Assembly (NCBI GenBank): GCA_963802275.1
Contig: CAWDIB010000003.1
Coordinates: 62,001 to 126,000, forward strand
Length of the DNA: 64,000 nt
Source: CAZMZW01 sp963802275
GTDB taxonomy: Bacteria > Chloroflexota > Anaerolineae > Anaerolineales > Anaerolineaceae
Direction: 5' to 3'
In this document: positions 36,582 to 45,439 of the stretch, in pieces
Layout of the letters: each line of letters opens with the position of its first letter
Position numbering within the stretch: position 1 is the stretch's first letter
The notes under the pieces: model-generated
The model's database searches: none
What the model saw: only the letters and a program-made list of their open reading frames with translations
Told to the model about the DNA's origin: nothing
Position numbers and translations under genes: made by a program

Positions 36582-37757
36582 ATGAAACCACGTGCATCTC
36601 AATTACTTTTACTTCCCTCTTTGGTGTATTTTTTCTATTTTGCCGCCATGGTTTGCATCACCCCTTACCTGAACATCTTTTTTCAAAACAAGGGCATTTC
36701 GCTGGCGCAAATCGGCATCCTGGCGGCCATGCCCAATGGTCTGACCCTCGTGGCTGCCCCGGTGTGGGCGGGTATTGCCGATTATTTTGGCTTGCACCGC
36801 CGCATCCTGCCGCTCATCATGGCATTGACCATTCCATTTGTGCTGATGATTTCTGTTGGTGGCACTTTTGGCGCACTGCTTCCCGCGATCATTTTTTATG
36901 GATTTTGTAATTCACCCATCATGTCGCTTTCTGATAATTCGGTACTCGCTTACCTGGGAAAGAACCACCACTTGTATGGCAATGCCCGCCTGTGGGGTTC
37001 CATCAGTTGGGCTGTGGTGGGATGGGGAACTGGCTGGCTCATCCAGCAATTCGGCCCCGCCCCGGCTTATGTTGGTTTTGTGCTTTTAATGGTGATCGCT
37101 GTCTGGCTGGCTCTAAAGCTGCCCGAACCGGAAATGTTCAAGGAGGTGCATTATTGGCAGAACCTCGGCCGGATTATCCGTGATCAGCGTTGGATAGCCT
37201 TCCTGGTGGGCTCCTCTTTCCTTGGAGTGGCATTTACTTTTCTGGTTGTCTATATTTACTTGTTTCTAATATCATTGGGGGCAGATACGAACCTGATTGG
37301 CTTGTCGGCGGCAGCCATTTCCATCCTGGAGATTCCATTTTTCCTTTCCACTGGTACACTTCTTAGGAGAACTGCTCCCCAAAAACTGATCCTGATTTCA
37401 TTTATCACTCTCATCATCCGCCTGGTGCTGACGGCCCGCCTGGTGAACCCGGTTTGGGGGGTTGCGGTCAACCTGATGAATGGCATATTCTTCCCCTTGT
37501 ATTGGACGGGTTCGGTCAACTATGCCCGCCAGCTTTCCCCGCGCGGCATGCAGGCCAGCGGTCAGGCTTTTTTTGCGGCCAGCTTTTTTGGTGTGGGCGG
37601 TATTACCGGCGCTGTGTTGGGCGGCTGGCTCTATTCCGCCTTTGGCGCCCCGTTCATGTTCAATGTCGGGGCAGGACTTTCGCTGATCGGAATGATCGCT
37701 TTCTTGATCCTGGGTCGCAATGTAAATAACTTTAATGCCAGGGTTTCCCTTCAGTAA
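36582..37757 (+). CDS. MFS transporter (MFS_1-like), intact paralogue
   Basis: 391 residues, twelve hydrophobic helices. ISLAQIGILAAMPNGLTLVAAPVWAG, DYFGLHRRILPL, SDNSVLAYLG and YGNARLWGSISWAVVG match the preceding frameshifted gene segment by segment, so the pair arose by tandem duplication. The gap between them is four bases, implying one transcript. Inner-membrane secondary transporter; substrate not predictable. Confidence 0.85.
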   Translation: MKPRASQLLLLPSLVYFFYFAAMVCITPYLNIFFQNKGISLAQIGILAAMPNGLTLVAAPVWAGIADYFGLHRRILPLIMALTIPFVLMISVGGTFGALLPAIIFYGFCNSPIMSLSDNSVLAYLGKNHHLYGNARLWGSISWAVVGWGTGWLIQQFGPAPAYVGFVLLMVIAVWLALKLPEPEMFKEVHYWQNLGRIIRDQRWIAFLVGSSFLGVAFTFLVVYIYLFLISLGADTNLIGLSAAAISILEIPFFLSTGTLLRRTAPQKLILISFITLIIRLVLTARLVNPVWGVAVNLMNGIFFPLYWTGSVNYARQLSPRGMQASGQAFFAASFFGVGGITGAVLGGWLYSAFGAPFMFNVGAGLSLIGMIAFLILGRNVNNFNARVSLQ

Positions 37758-37890
37758 ATGTAATACTTGTCAATGGGCAATATTCAGGAAACGATGTGTC
37801 CTGCTTTGATAAGGTATTCACGCCGAACAATAGATTGTGATTATTGCAGCGGGAGGTTTGACGGATTCGGATCAATCAACGCTGGTGAAC

Positions 37891-38334
37891 TCAGACAAAT
37901 ATTGAGTGCAGCAAATCAAATTCAGCCAGCCATTCTTTGATCTTACCCTCGATGGCATCCCGCACCATCTGAAATTTGGCTAATTTTTCTTCTTCGCTAC
38001 CATTTGCAGCCGCCGGATCTTCAAAAGGCCAATGAAGTCGTGTGCCCACCCCGGGGAAGAAAGGGCAATTCTTATCCGCATGGTCGCAAACGGTGATCAG
38101 CCAGTCAAAATTGATTTTGCCCTTGTATTCTTCCAGGGATTTGGAGGTGTGATTCTCCAGGGAAATTCCTTTTTCCTGCATTACTTTGATGGTCAATGGA
38201 TGAATGCCTTTGGGTTCCAGTCCAGCGCTGTAGACGTCAAAGCGATCTCCGGCTTGAGCGCGCAGGAATGCTTCCGCCATCTGGCTGCGAGCGGAGTTTC
38301 CGGTGCACAAAAAAAGGACTTTGGACTTATCCAT
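37891..38334 (-). CDS. arsC: Arsenate reductase, thioredoxin-coupled LMW-phosphatase type
   Basis: 147 residues. The P-loop CTGNSARS (Cys at residue 10) binds arsenate as in low-molecular-weight phosphatases, and the redox pair is in TVCDHADKNCPFFPG. The GTRLHWPFEDPA segment is typical of this ArsC class. Reduces arsenate to arsenite with thioredoxin. Last gene of the minus-strand arsenic set; a thioredoxin-like gene lies upstream of the permease on the same strand. Confidence 0.93.
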   Translation of the reverse strand: MDKSKVLFLCTGNSARSQMAEAFLRAQAGDRFDVYSAGLEPKGIHPLTIKVMQEKGISLENHTSKSLEEYKGKINFDWLITVCDHADKNCPFFPGVGTRLHWPFEDPAAANGSEEEKLAKFQMVRDAIEGKIKEWLAEFDLLHSIFV

Positions 38335-38391
38335 TTTTCACCTCAGATTGTATGTATTCCCTGATAATACTTGAAAAAAATTTCAATGTGA

Positions 38392-39866
38392 TTAGCGCTC
38401 ACGGGTGGCATTCTTTGTGCCCTCTTTGTGGTTCCTGTTGATTACTTGAGAGAGAATGATTAACAAAAACAGGATGCCGGCCAGGCAAAGGAAAATTACA
38501 CCGAGACTGGTGCCGTCCACCCATGCCCCATACAGCAGGCCGGCCAGGGTGCTGAATAGTGCCACCCAGCCGACATACACCCACGCCTTGAGCCGGCCGA
38601 TGATGGTGGCGGTGATGAGGATGCTCTGCAGGCTCAATTCCGGGTCGGAGAGCAGGTAGGCCAGCAGTGGTCCGCGGTGCATGCCCAGGCTGAGGAACAT
38701 CTGGGCAATCGGCACTTCCACCAGGGTGGGGAAGTACATGAAAACCCCGAAAACCACACCGATGAAATTACCCAGCAGGGTATTTTGCCCGGCCAGGGTT
38801 TGCACCCACTCCGGACGGATGATGCCGCGCAGCACGCCAACGATGAAAACGCCCACGATGAGCAGCGGGAATATTTGTTTGATGAAGCGCCAGGTCTCCC
38901 ACAGGAAATCGCGCACCTCATCTTTTGTAATTTTGTACGCAGCATCCAGCCAAGTGCCAGGATGGTACCCAATACTCCCAGTGTCTTGCCGCTGATCAAA
39001 ACCTTCAGCGATCCTGTCTGAGGAGCCAGGCCTAGTGATGCAAAGATCAATGTAATTCCGACCAGGAGTGTGGATATCCAAGTCCAGGAGTTGAAACCGT
39101 TGTGAATCTTTTCCAATCCCTTCCAGGCAGTCAGGCCGATTAAAACCAGCAAACCGATGAGGATTGCGCCCTGCACGCTCACGCCTTCCTCCCCGCGGCT
39201 GGCGTCGAACGGCACAAGGTTGAAAAGGAATGTTTGGAATTGATCCATCCCGCTGATGGGCAGGTTGAATTGGAAAACCTCCTGCCTAAAGAGATCGACC
39301 TGCAACGTGCCGATGAGCAGCAGTGCCACCAGCAGCAACAAAAAGACCAACAAGGCTGGCCGCATGCTCGCCTTGCCGGCAAACAGGTCATCCGTCTCGC
39401 GGTCATGTTCCTGGTCAGCTTTGCGAAAGAGGGTGGCCATCAGGATGCCGATGCCGATGCCAAAGGCGATGGAAAGCACCAGGCGGGCAATGGCAATATC
39501 CATGCCGATGATGGTGCCGGTATAGCTGAGGGCGAGGATGTTCACCGCCGGGGCAACGAACAGGAAGGTGATGGCCGGCCCCAGCCCGGCTCCTTTCTTA
39601 TAAATGCCCGCAAAAAGCGGGATGACCGTGCAGGAACAAACCGCCAGCAGGAAACCCGCCGCAGCCGCGGCAGGGTAAGAGATGAAAGCCGGGGTGTTGC
39701 GCCCGAGGTAACGCGTGACGGTTTCCTTGGGGATCAGCGCGGTCATCGCTCCCGCGATGTAAAAAGCCGGCAGGAGGCACAGCAGCACATGCGCGGCCAG
39801 GTAAGCCGCCAGGTTGCCGAACCCTCCGCGAAGTAGGATGGTGATGGTTTCGAGGATGTTGTTCAT
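38392..39866 (-). CDS. Arsenic-linked permease (ArsP/DUF318-like), single-base frameshift
   Basis: Two overlapping frames form one membrane protein of about 490 residues. From ATG 39866 the first frame carries ALIPKETVTRYLGRNTPAFI, FLLAVCSCTVIPLFAGIYKKGAGLGPAITFLF, the CSC-containing signature of the UPF0718/ArsP permeases. It then breaks at about 38945-38965 (after LGTILALGW) and continues in the other frame as LDAAYKITKDEVRDFLWETW through a second half-repeat with YFPTLVEVPIAQMFLSLGM. One missing base explains it. Related proteins export organoarsenicals or arsenite. Position between arsC and the thioredoxin gene supports arsenic efflux. Confidence 0.78.
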
Positions 39867-39946
39867 TCATTAACCTTCATAAAAGAGTGCAGGCATCCGC
39901 TGAGATTTGTCAGCGAAAAGCACTTAATGGAAAGAATGGATGGTTC

Positions 39947-40198
39947 TTATTTAACCGCAGCGGCTTCCTGGATCCAGCCGGTGATCTCTTCCACAGAAGG
40001 GATTCTGCCGCTGGAAACGACTTTTCCATTTATAACAAGCCCGGGAGTTCTCATCACGCCCAGATCCATGATCTGCTGATAATTGGATACTTTCTCTATG
40101 GTGGCGTCCATTGAAAGTGACTCTAGTGCAGAGCGGGTGAGCTCTTCCAGTTTTTTGCAGTTTGGGCAGCCTGGCCCCAATACTTTGATTGAAATCAT
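39947..40198 (-). CDS. Small thioredoxin-like protein (redox-active disulfide family)
   Basis: 83 residues from ATG 40198, with AGGAGAAAA before it; an upstream in-frame start would lie inside the arsR operator. CxxC in LGPGCPNCKKLEELT (residues ~7-16), then VMRTPGLVINGKVVSSGRIPS with the cis-proline. This small thioredoxin family is commonly encoded with arsenic permeases and ArsR. It could supply electrons to ArsC or handle arsenite thiols (inference). Confidence 0.88.
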   Translation of the reverse strand: MISIKVLGPGCPNCKKLEELTRSALESLSMDATIEKVSNYQQIMDLGVMRTPGLVINGKVVSSGRIPSVEEITGWIQEAAAVK

Positions 40199-40232
40199 TT
40201 TTTCTCCTGTTGATAAAAATCTGATTTCCGAA

Positions 40233-40264
40233 TATAATATATTCAAGAAACTGAATATATTATA
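40233..40264. promoter_or_regulatory. ArsR operator: perfect 12-base inverted repeat
   Basis: TATAATATATTC and GAATATATTATA arms separated by eight bases, in the divergent region between the thioredoxin and arsR genes. The first arm also contains a nested GAATAT/ATATTC repeat (40230-40244). This AT-rich ATATTC/GAATAT pattern is the usual ArsR/SmtB operator type. It should control both directions. Confidence 0.75.
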
Positions 40265-40302
40265 CTATGGTCAATCCAATCTTTCAAATACAAAATAGAC
40301 AG

Positions 40303-40671
40303 ATGAAAAGTGCAAAAACCGATTTTTATTCTTTAGTCGGAAATCTATTGAAAGACATCTGTTCCCCAGCAAGAATCAAGATACTCCTTTCCATTGGTGA
40401 GGAAGAGGTCTGTGTATGCCATCTGGAAGCCAACCTGGGGATGAAACAGGCCTACTTATCTCAGCATTTGATGGCGCTCAGGAAAGCAGGAATACTACTC
40501 ACCAACCGTGAAGGGCGTTTCATTCACTACCGTTTGGCGAATACCGAGTTGCTGAATGTTATTGAAAATGCAGCCAGGGTATTAAATATTCAAGTGAATG
40601 AAATTGAAAAACGTATTGAAAATAAGAAATGTCCCTGCCCAAAGTGCAAGGACAACACAAATTATAAATAG
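40303..40671 (+). CDS. arsR: ArsR family arsenic-responsive repressor
   Basis: 122 residues from ATG 40303; an in-frame ATG at 40267 abuts the operator and would give no leader. Winged-helix fold: DICSPARIKILLSIGEEEVCVCHLEANLGMKQAYLSQHLMALRKAG, then NREGRFIHYRL. CVCHL holds the vicinal cysteine pair that binds As(III) in classic ArsR, and the C-terminus adds CPCPKCK, a possible extra metal site. Should repress the divergent arsenic genes until arsenite binds. The arsM gene follows 13 bases downstream. Confidence 0.92.
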   Translation: MKSAKTDFYSLVGNLLKDICSPARIKILLSIGEEEVCVCHLEANLGMKQAYLSQHLMALRKAGILLTNREGRFIHYRLANTELLNVIENAARVLNIQVNEIEKRIENKKCPCPKCKDNTNYK

Positions 40672-40684
40672 GAGTTTAAGGTTA

Positions 40685-41491
40685 ATGAAGAACAACGAAA
40701 AGATTAAAAAGGAAATCAATCAGCGATACAAGGCAATTGCCTCTCAAACCAACAACTGCTGTTGTTCATCAGCATTCAATTCATCCTGCTGCGGTGGTTC
40801 AACGAATACTGAACATGAAAAGATCTCCGGTGAACTGGGATATTCAGACGAAGAAATGGGATCTGTACCGCAAGGATCCAACCTCGGCCTTGGCTGTGGC
40901 AATCCCCAGGCGATCGCTCATTTGAAAACGGGCGAATCTGTGCTGGACCTGGGTAGCGGCGCGGGATTCGATTGCTTCCTGGCAGCAAAGCAGGTTGGTG
41001 AAAAAGGCCGTGTCATCGGCGTTGATATGACCCCCGAGATGGTTTCCCTGGCTCGCGCGAATGCCCAAAAGGGCGGATACGCAAATGTGGAATTTCGTCT
41101 TGGCGAAATTGAAAATTTACCGGTAAAGGATGGCAGTGTCGATGTGATCATTTCCAACTGCGTGGTGAACCTGTCCCCGGAGAAATCGTGCGTTTTTGCA
41201 GAAGCTTACCGGGTATTAAAGCCAGGTGGCAGGTTGGCTATATCGGATGTGGTCGCGATGAACAATTTGCCTGACCAAATAAAAAGTGACCTTTCCCTCC
41301 ATGCGGGATGTATCGCCGGTGCCATTCCGATTGATGAACTTAAAAAGATCTTGGAGGAAACTGGTTTCATTAATATAGAAATTTCTCCAAAAGACGGAAG
41401 CAAGGAATTTATCAAAGACTGGGCTCCAACTTTACCCGTCACCGATTTTGTTATTTCAGCTGATATCACCGGGGAAAAGAAGAGCAATTAA
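40685..41491 (+). CDS. arsM: Arsenite S-adenosylmethionine methyltransferase
   Basis: 268 residues from ATG 40685 (AGGAG upstream). Cys-rich N-terminus (NNCCCSS, SSCCGG), then the SAM motif VLDLGSGAGFDCFLAA, VIGVDMTPEMVSLA, NLPVKDGSVDVIISNCVVNLSPEK with the conserved As-binding Cys, and LHAGCIAGA with the next one. ArsM methylates arsenite stepwise to volatile or exportable methylarsenicals. Downstream of arsR on the same strand, so induced with it. Confidence 0.93.
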   Translation: MKNNEKIKKEINQRYKAIASQTNNCCCSSAFNSSCCGGSTNTEHEKISGELGYSDEEMGSVPQGSNLGLGCGNPQAIAHLKTGESVLDLGSGAGFDCFLAAKQVGEKGRVIGVDMTPEMVSLARANAQKGGYANVEFRLGEIENLPVKDGSVDVIISNCVVNLSPEKSCVFAEAYRVLKPGGRLAISDVVAMNNLPDQIKSDLSLHAGCIAGAIPIDELKKILEETGFINIEISPKDGSKEFIKDWAPTLPVTDFVISADITGEKKSN

Positions 41492-41709
41492 TGCGTCAAT
41501 AGCTAAATTTAAATCTCCATTCTTGCTTGAGTGCTCCTTATGAGATTCATGAAAAAAAACAGTGAAAATGCTCTTTGGATAAACTTTACACTGGGTTTAT
41601 GCTGAAAAATTTCTGACTGAAATATTCATGCAGAGCAATAGCTGCATAAAATTCAGCGGATGGCTTTGGCTGTTTTGCAGATAAATGTCGATATGAAACA
41701 ACTGGAAGG

Positions 41710-43602
41710 TTAAGATGGCGAGTAAGGGATTCCCAACTTCCGAAATTGTTCCCTGTTCGGCAAACCAGTCTGTACATCCCACCCCAGGGTTTCATAATAC
41801 TCGCTGAGGGTTTCCTCAACCATTTCGTGATCAAGGTGTTTTCCCTTATAGGGGCCGTCGGATACGGGTGTGTCGAAAAAACGCTCAGGGAGCCTATCAT
41901 CCTTACGGTCAAAACCCGATAAGCTGTAAGACAGGCAGCGTTCAAGAGTGTGCCCCATCAACCCTTTCAATCGCAGATTCTCAGGATGAATCATCCTCCC
42001 TGTGCTCAGGTGGATCATCTCGCTCAGTTCATCGTATCCGCCGATGCTGGGTTCATTCCAGCCATAGATGTTGTAGCATAAGCCCAGACTGTCAACGATG
42101 ACTTTATAGCATTCCGTCACCGCGACCAGTTTGCCTTTCCCTTCATACACGTCAGGATTGCCCGCTGTCGGGATTCCATAGAGGTTTGATCCAACCTCGG
42201 GTGACATCTTAAGGTATTCGGTCATCGGGCCACCCAAATGACCGCCTCCCCGGTTTGAAACCATGATGCCCAGTGCCCAGGCACGGTGTGAACGAAGACC
42301 TTGCTCATTGATGCCGACTTTTTTGGTGATCATGGCAAATGGCTGGCTTGCAGCTCCGATCTCCTTTGAAGCTTCATACGTTCCTTTCGCCAGCAGTTTT
42401 CCAATTCCCTTGTTTTCCCCGATCTGCTCAACGACTTTCACGATGGATTTGCCATCCCCCCACCGTAGTTGAATTCCATTTCCCTGGTCAATGGGTAGTA
42501 GTTCATTTTCGGCACATTCCAGGATGAATGCCATAGATGAGGAAACACCGTCAACATTCATGCCGTACTCATTGCACAAGGTATGGATTTTAAAAAGGGC
42601 TTCCGGATCGGTGAGGCCGAGATTGTTGCCAAAGCCCCGCACGGAATTGGTATGCATTCCCTCGCCCTCGATCAAACCATATTCTTTGGATGGGATCTTG
42701 TATTTATGCAGGCAATTCACCGGGCAGTCGTAACAGCCCCCTCTGCCGGTTTCCCATTTGCGGAATTTTTCTTCTCGAATGGGTTCGAGTTTTTCCATGG
42801 GAAGGTATTCATCCCGCAAGTTATAGGCACCGACAGGTCCGTTTTTGGTAATTCCTCCGGAACCCGACACCCCATGCGTTCCAAGCCTGATGAGGTTGGC
42901 CAATAATTCAGATGAATGCATACGCCTTAATAATTGCGCAGTCTTCGCTTTTACTCTTCCCTGGTGGATATTGATCAAAGGTTTTTGGCCATCAACTATG
43001 ATCGCCTTCAACTTCTTGGCACCAAAGATGGCTCCGCTGCCTCCCCAACCCGCAGCATGGCCGGTATCTGCGATCAGGCAGGATATCTTTACTTCATTTT
43101 CACCGGCGCGTCCAATGCCGAGGAAACTAAGAGATTTGGAATGTTTTTTTTCCAATAATCTTTTTTGAAATTCCGGGATGTTTAAATTCCAAAGCTCTTC
43201 GGCCGATTGAATGCGCACCCCCTTTTCGGTCATTTCGATGACGACTGGCTTATGGCTGGCTCCCTCGATGACGATGCCGGCATATCCCGCCAGTTTCATC
43301 CGATGACCAAAATCCCCACCCACGGAAGAATATAAGAACCCTCCTGAAATTTGATTGCGTGCGATGACAGTGGAGCGATTGGCTGCCGGATACCCGCTTC
43401 CCACCAGCAGTCCTGGAACAATGATGATGGGTTGTTCACTCGGATTATTGGAGTGTAGTGTTTTGGAATTGGAGAGCAGGTAGGACCCCAATAACCTTCC
43501 CCCTATCCATTTCCAATATTGTTTAAGCTCCTTTTCCTGGCAGGCGCCTGTACTCAAATCCACAAAGACAATTATTCCGGCCAATAAGTTTTGATTTTCC
43601 AA
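41710..43602 (-). CDS. Aldehyde:ferredoxin oxidoreductase family protein (tungsten enzyme), second copy
   Basis: 630 residues from TTG 43602, with GGAGG seven bases upstream. WKWIGGRLLGSYLL, VGSGYPAANRSTVIARN, SSVGGDFGHRMKLAGYAGIVIEG and GWGGSGAIFGAKKLKAII belong to the cofactor domain. [4Fe-4S] ligands are C290, C293 and C297 (GCYDCPVNC, canonical CX2CX3C) plus the Cys in SLGLCYN. Oxidises aldehydes to acids with ferredoxin, or the reverse. Downstream of an M20 peptidase gene on the same strand with a 262-base gap. Its first ~115 codons are duplicated as a broken fragment at 51380-51732. Confidence 0.9.
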   Translation of the reverse strand: MENQNLLAGIIVFVDLSTGACQEKELKQYWKWIGGRLLGSYLLSNSKTLHSNNPSEQPIIIVPGLLVGSGYPAANRSTVIARNQISGGFLYSSVGGDFGHRMKLAGYAGIVIEGASHKPVVIEMTEKGVRIQSAEELWNLNIPEFQKRLLEKKHSKSLSFLGIGRAGENEVKISCLIADTGHAAGWGGSGAIFGAKKLKAIIVDGQKPLINIHQGRVKAKTAQLLRRMHSSELLANLIRLGTHGVSGSGGITKNGPVGAYNLRDEYLPMEKLEPIREEKFRKWETGRGGCYDCPVNCLHKYKIPSKEYGLIEGEGMHTNSVRGFGNNLGLTDPEALFKIHTLCNEYGMNVDGVSSSMAFILECAENELLPIDQGNGIQLRWGDGKSIVKVVEQIGENKGIGKLLAKGTYEASKEIGAASQPFAMITKKVGINEQGLRSHRAWALGIMVSNRGGGHLGGPMTEYLKMSPEVGSNLYGIPTAGNPDVYEGKGKLVAVTECYKVIVDSLGLCYNIYGWNEPSIGGYDELSEMIHLSTGRMIHPENLRLKGLMGHTLERCLSYSLSGFDRKDDRLPERFFDTPVSDGPYKGKHLDHEMVEETLSEYYETLGWDVQTGLPNREQFRKLGIPYSPS

Positions 43603-43777
43603 TCACCAACCTCCAATGGCAAAAAATGACTCGGCAACATAATTTTTAATTATTCTTCAGTATAAAGTTTTTTCAAAAAAAGAGAGTGGATCAAAGATAC
43701 CTTTCAGATTTAAAAAGAGCACTAATAGTAATCGTTTCGAAATGTATAAGGTTTAATAAGGGACTTAAGCGATTTAC

Positions 43778-43827
43778 AATCCAACGATAATCGAACAGCA
43801 GCCAATTTATAAACCTAATCCAACGAT
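43778..43827. repeat. Eleven-base direct repeat upstream of the second AOR
   Basis: AATCCAACGAT occurs at 43778-43788 and again at 43817-43827, 39 bases apart start to start, in the AOR promoter region. Spacing near four helical turns could suit a regulator, but no protein is implied. Confidence 0.3.
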
Positions 43828-43864
43828 TATTCAGCGGATGATTTGATTAAGAAAAATATTTGTG

Positions 43865-45013
43865 TTACTTTGCCTTCAGTATATTAAGAATTGTGTGTGT
43901 GTAAATCTTGCTTGCCTCAAGCACTTCATTTAGAGGTACAAATTCATCTGCATTATGAGCAACATTCAAGTCGCCAGGACCAAGCGCAACGGTTGGGATG
44001 TGAGCCAGGTTAATAAAAAAATCAGAGTCTAGGTGAGCTCTTACGCCGATTACACTACTTTCTTTTCCTTTAACATACAATGTTGCTTTCTTTAATTCAT
44101 TCACCAATTCTGAATTCTCGGGTATAACGCCTGCGGCTGAATTATAAGTAAGGGTCGCTTTTGCTTTTAGCGCTGGGTCTTTTATAGCTAATTTTTGGAT
44201 GATGGCTTCGATTTGTGCGAGGAAACCAGGGCCAGTTTCGTTTTCCACAACGAAGCGGCTTATTTTACACACACATTTGTCTGGGACAACGCTGGAACGG
44301 TGACCTCCATGAATGATGCCGACATTCGTGCTGCTGTTTCCAAGGAGCTTGCTTTTTGCCGGTTTGATTTTGTTGATCTCGAAGATGATCTTGATCATTT
44401 GTTGTATGGCATTTACTCCTTTTTCAGCCATACCGGCGTGTACGGGAACACCTTCAGTAATGACTTCAACCTCAACCATGCCTGCGCAGCCCCGGCAGAT
44501 ATTATTACCTGTGGGCTCACCGATCAAGACCATGTCCGCTGAAAAGCCATCATTGATTAATTTAACCGTGCCTTTAGTCTCCACCACCGGCACTTCTTCC
44601 TGCACAACTACCGTGAACCAAAGTTCGCCTGTTAAAGTTTCCCCGCTATTCAATACATCCTCAATGGCCAGCAGCATGGCTGTGATTGAAGCCTTGGTAT
44701 CGCATGCCCCCAGGCCATACATTCTTCCGTTCTTGACCAGGGCGCCAAATGGGTCTACTGTCCATTGATCGCCAACTTCAACCGTATCCAGATGAGCATT
44801 GAGAACAAACTTCTTGCCTGGTTTATTGAATTTCTTCACCGCCATCATATTGCCATGCGGGTCGATCCTTGCTTCCATTCCTAATTTTTGGCTTAATTGT
44901 TTCAGACTTTTGGCTAGTTTATCTTCCGTTTTACTAATGCTTGGAATGAGTATCAATTCTCTTAGCAATGTTGAACATCGTTCCAGAGTAAGACCTTTAT
45001 TGGATTTATCCAT
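43865..45013 (-). CDS. M20 family metallopeptidase (ArgE/DapE-like), first copy
   Basis: 382 residues from ATG 45013 with AGGAGT upstream; two TTG codons just before are less likely. M20 zinc ligands: LNAHLDTVEVGD (His, Asp), GLGACDTKASITAM (bridging Asp), VVQEEVP (catalytic Glu and ligand) and LIGEPTGNN. The dimerisation domain follows (VPVHAGMAEKGVNAIQQMIK). Members cleave N-acyl amino acids, dipeptides or succinyl-diaminopimelate. Divergent from a Liv-type transporter, which suggests it processes an imported amide or peptide. A close paralogue lies at 53996-55144. Confidence 0.88.
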   Translation of the reverse strand: MDKSNKGLTLERCSTLLRELILIPSISKTEDKLAKSLKQLSQKLGMEARIDPHGNMMAVKKFNKPGKKFVLNAHLDTVEVGDQWTVDPFGALVKNGRMYGLGACDTKASITAMLLAIEDVLNSGETLTGELWFTVVVQEEVPVVETKGTVKLINDGFSADMVLIGEPTGNNICRGCAGMVEVEVITEGVPVHAGMAEKGVNAIQQMIKIIFEINKIKPAKSKLLGNSSTNVGIIHGGHRSSVVPDKCVCKISRFVVENETGPGFLAQIEAIIQKLAIKDPALKAKATLTYNSAAGVIPENSELVNELKKATLYVKGKESSVIGVRAHLDSDFFINLAHIPTVALGPGDLNVAHNADEFVPLNEVLEASKIYTHTILNILKAK

Positions 45014-45439
45014 CAACAACCACTCCTGATTTATTGTTACTAAAACCTAATGATTTATCTCTCTGTTTTTGATTTAAGATGTTAGATTCAGTCTTGTATT
45101 TTGCTCAATAATAACAGGGATTTCTTTTTAAAAACCTTGAAAATATTTATATGGCTGTGTATAATGCTGCCTCTTGATAAAGTTGATTAGATTTATCTTA
45201 CTTCTGACATTGAAAAGGTCACCATTGATTTTTATATTAAGATTCGGGGAAAAAGATCATCAGTAATATATTTGATATATAGCTCATGTTATAATAACAT
45301 TATGATGTTAAATTTCGCTCTAGGAGGTGAAATTCGGAAGATAATAAAAAGAGGGAAGTAAGACTGCAAGAATGCAAGAAGAAACATAAGTGAAGTGCAT
45401 TAACAAGTAAAGTCAAAAATAAAACAAAAAGGTAAATAG
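45014..45439. other. 426-base divergent promoter region between M20 peptidase and livJ-like gene
   Basis: AT-rich, no gene of normal size. Holds a perfect palindrome (45286-45300), an AGGAGGTGA at 45322-45330 that precedes no normal start codon, and the livJ leader. Confidence 0.6.
45286..45300. promoter_or_regulatory. Perfect 15-base palindrome overlapping a TATAAT, putative GntR operator
   Basis: ATGTTATAATAACAT is an exact palindrome with one central base. It contains TATAAT (45290-45295), a likely -10 box for livJ, so a bound protein would block transcription. Twelve of 15 positions match 7302-7316 in front of the GntR regulator gene. The shared regulator is an inference. Confidence 0.5.

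Noticed and set aside
39234..39836. Plus-strand frame of 200 codons opposite the arsenic permease
   Set aside because: Highly charged, Gln/Arg/Asp-rich antisense translation of a hydrophobic membrane protein; a typical shadow frame.
41586..41945. Minus-strand frame of 119 codons at the end of the second AOR
   Set aside because: Out of frame with the AOR, which is conserved to its own stop at 41710; the extra part is AT-rich with no motif.
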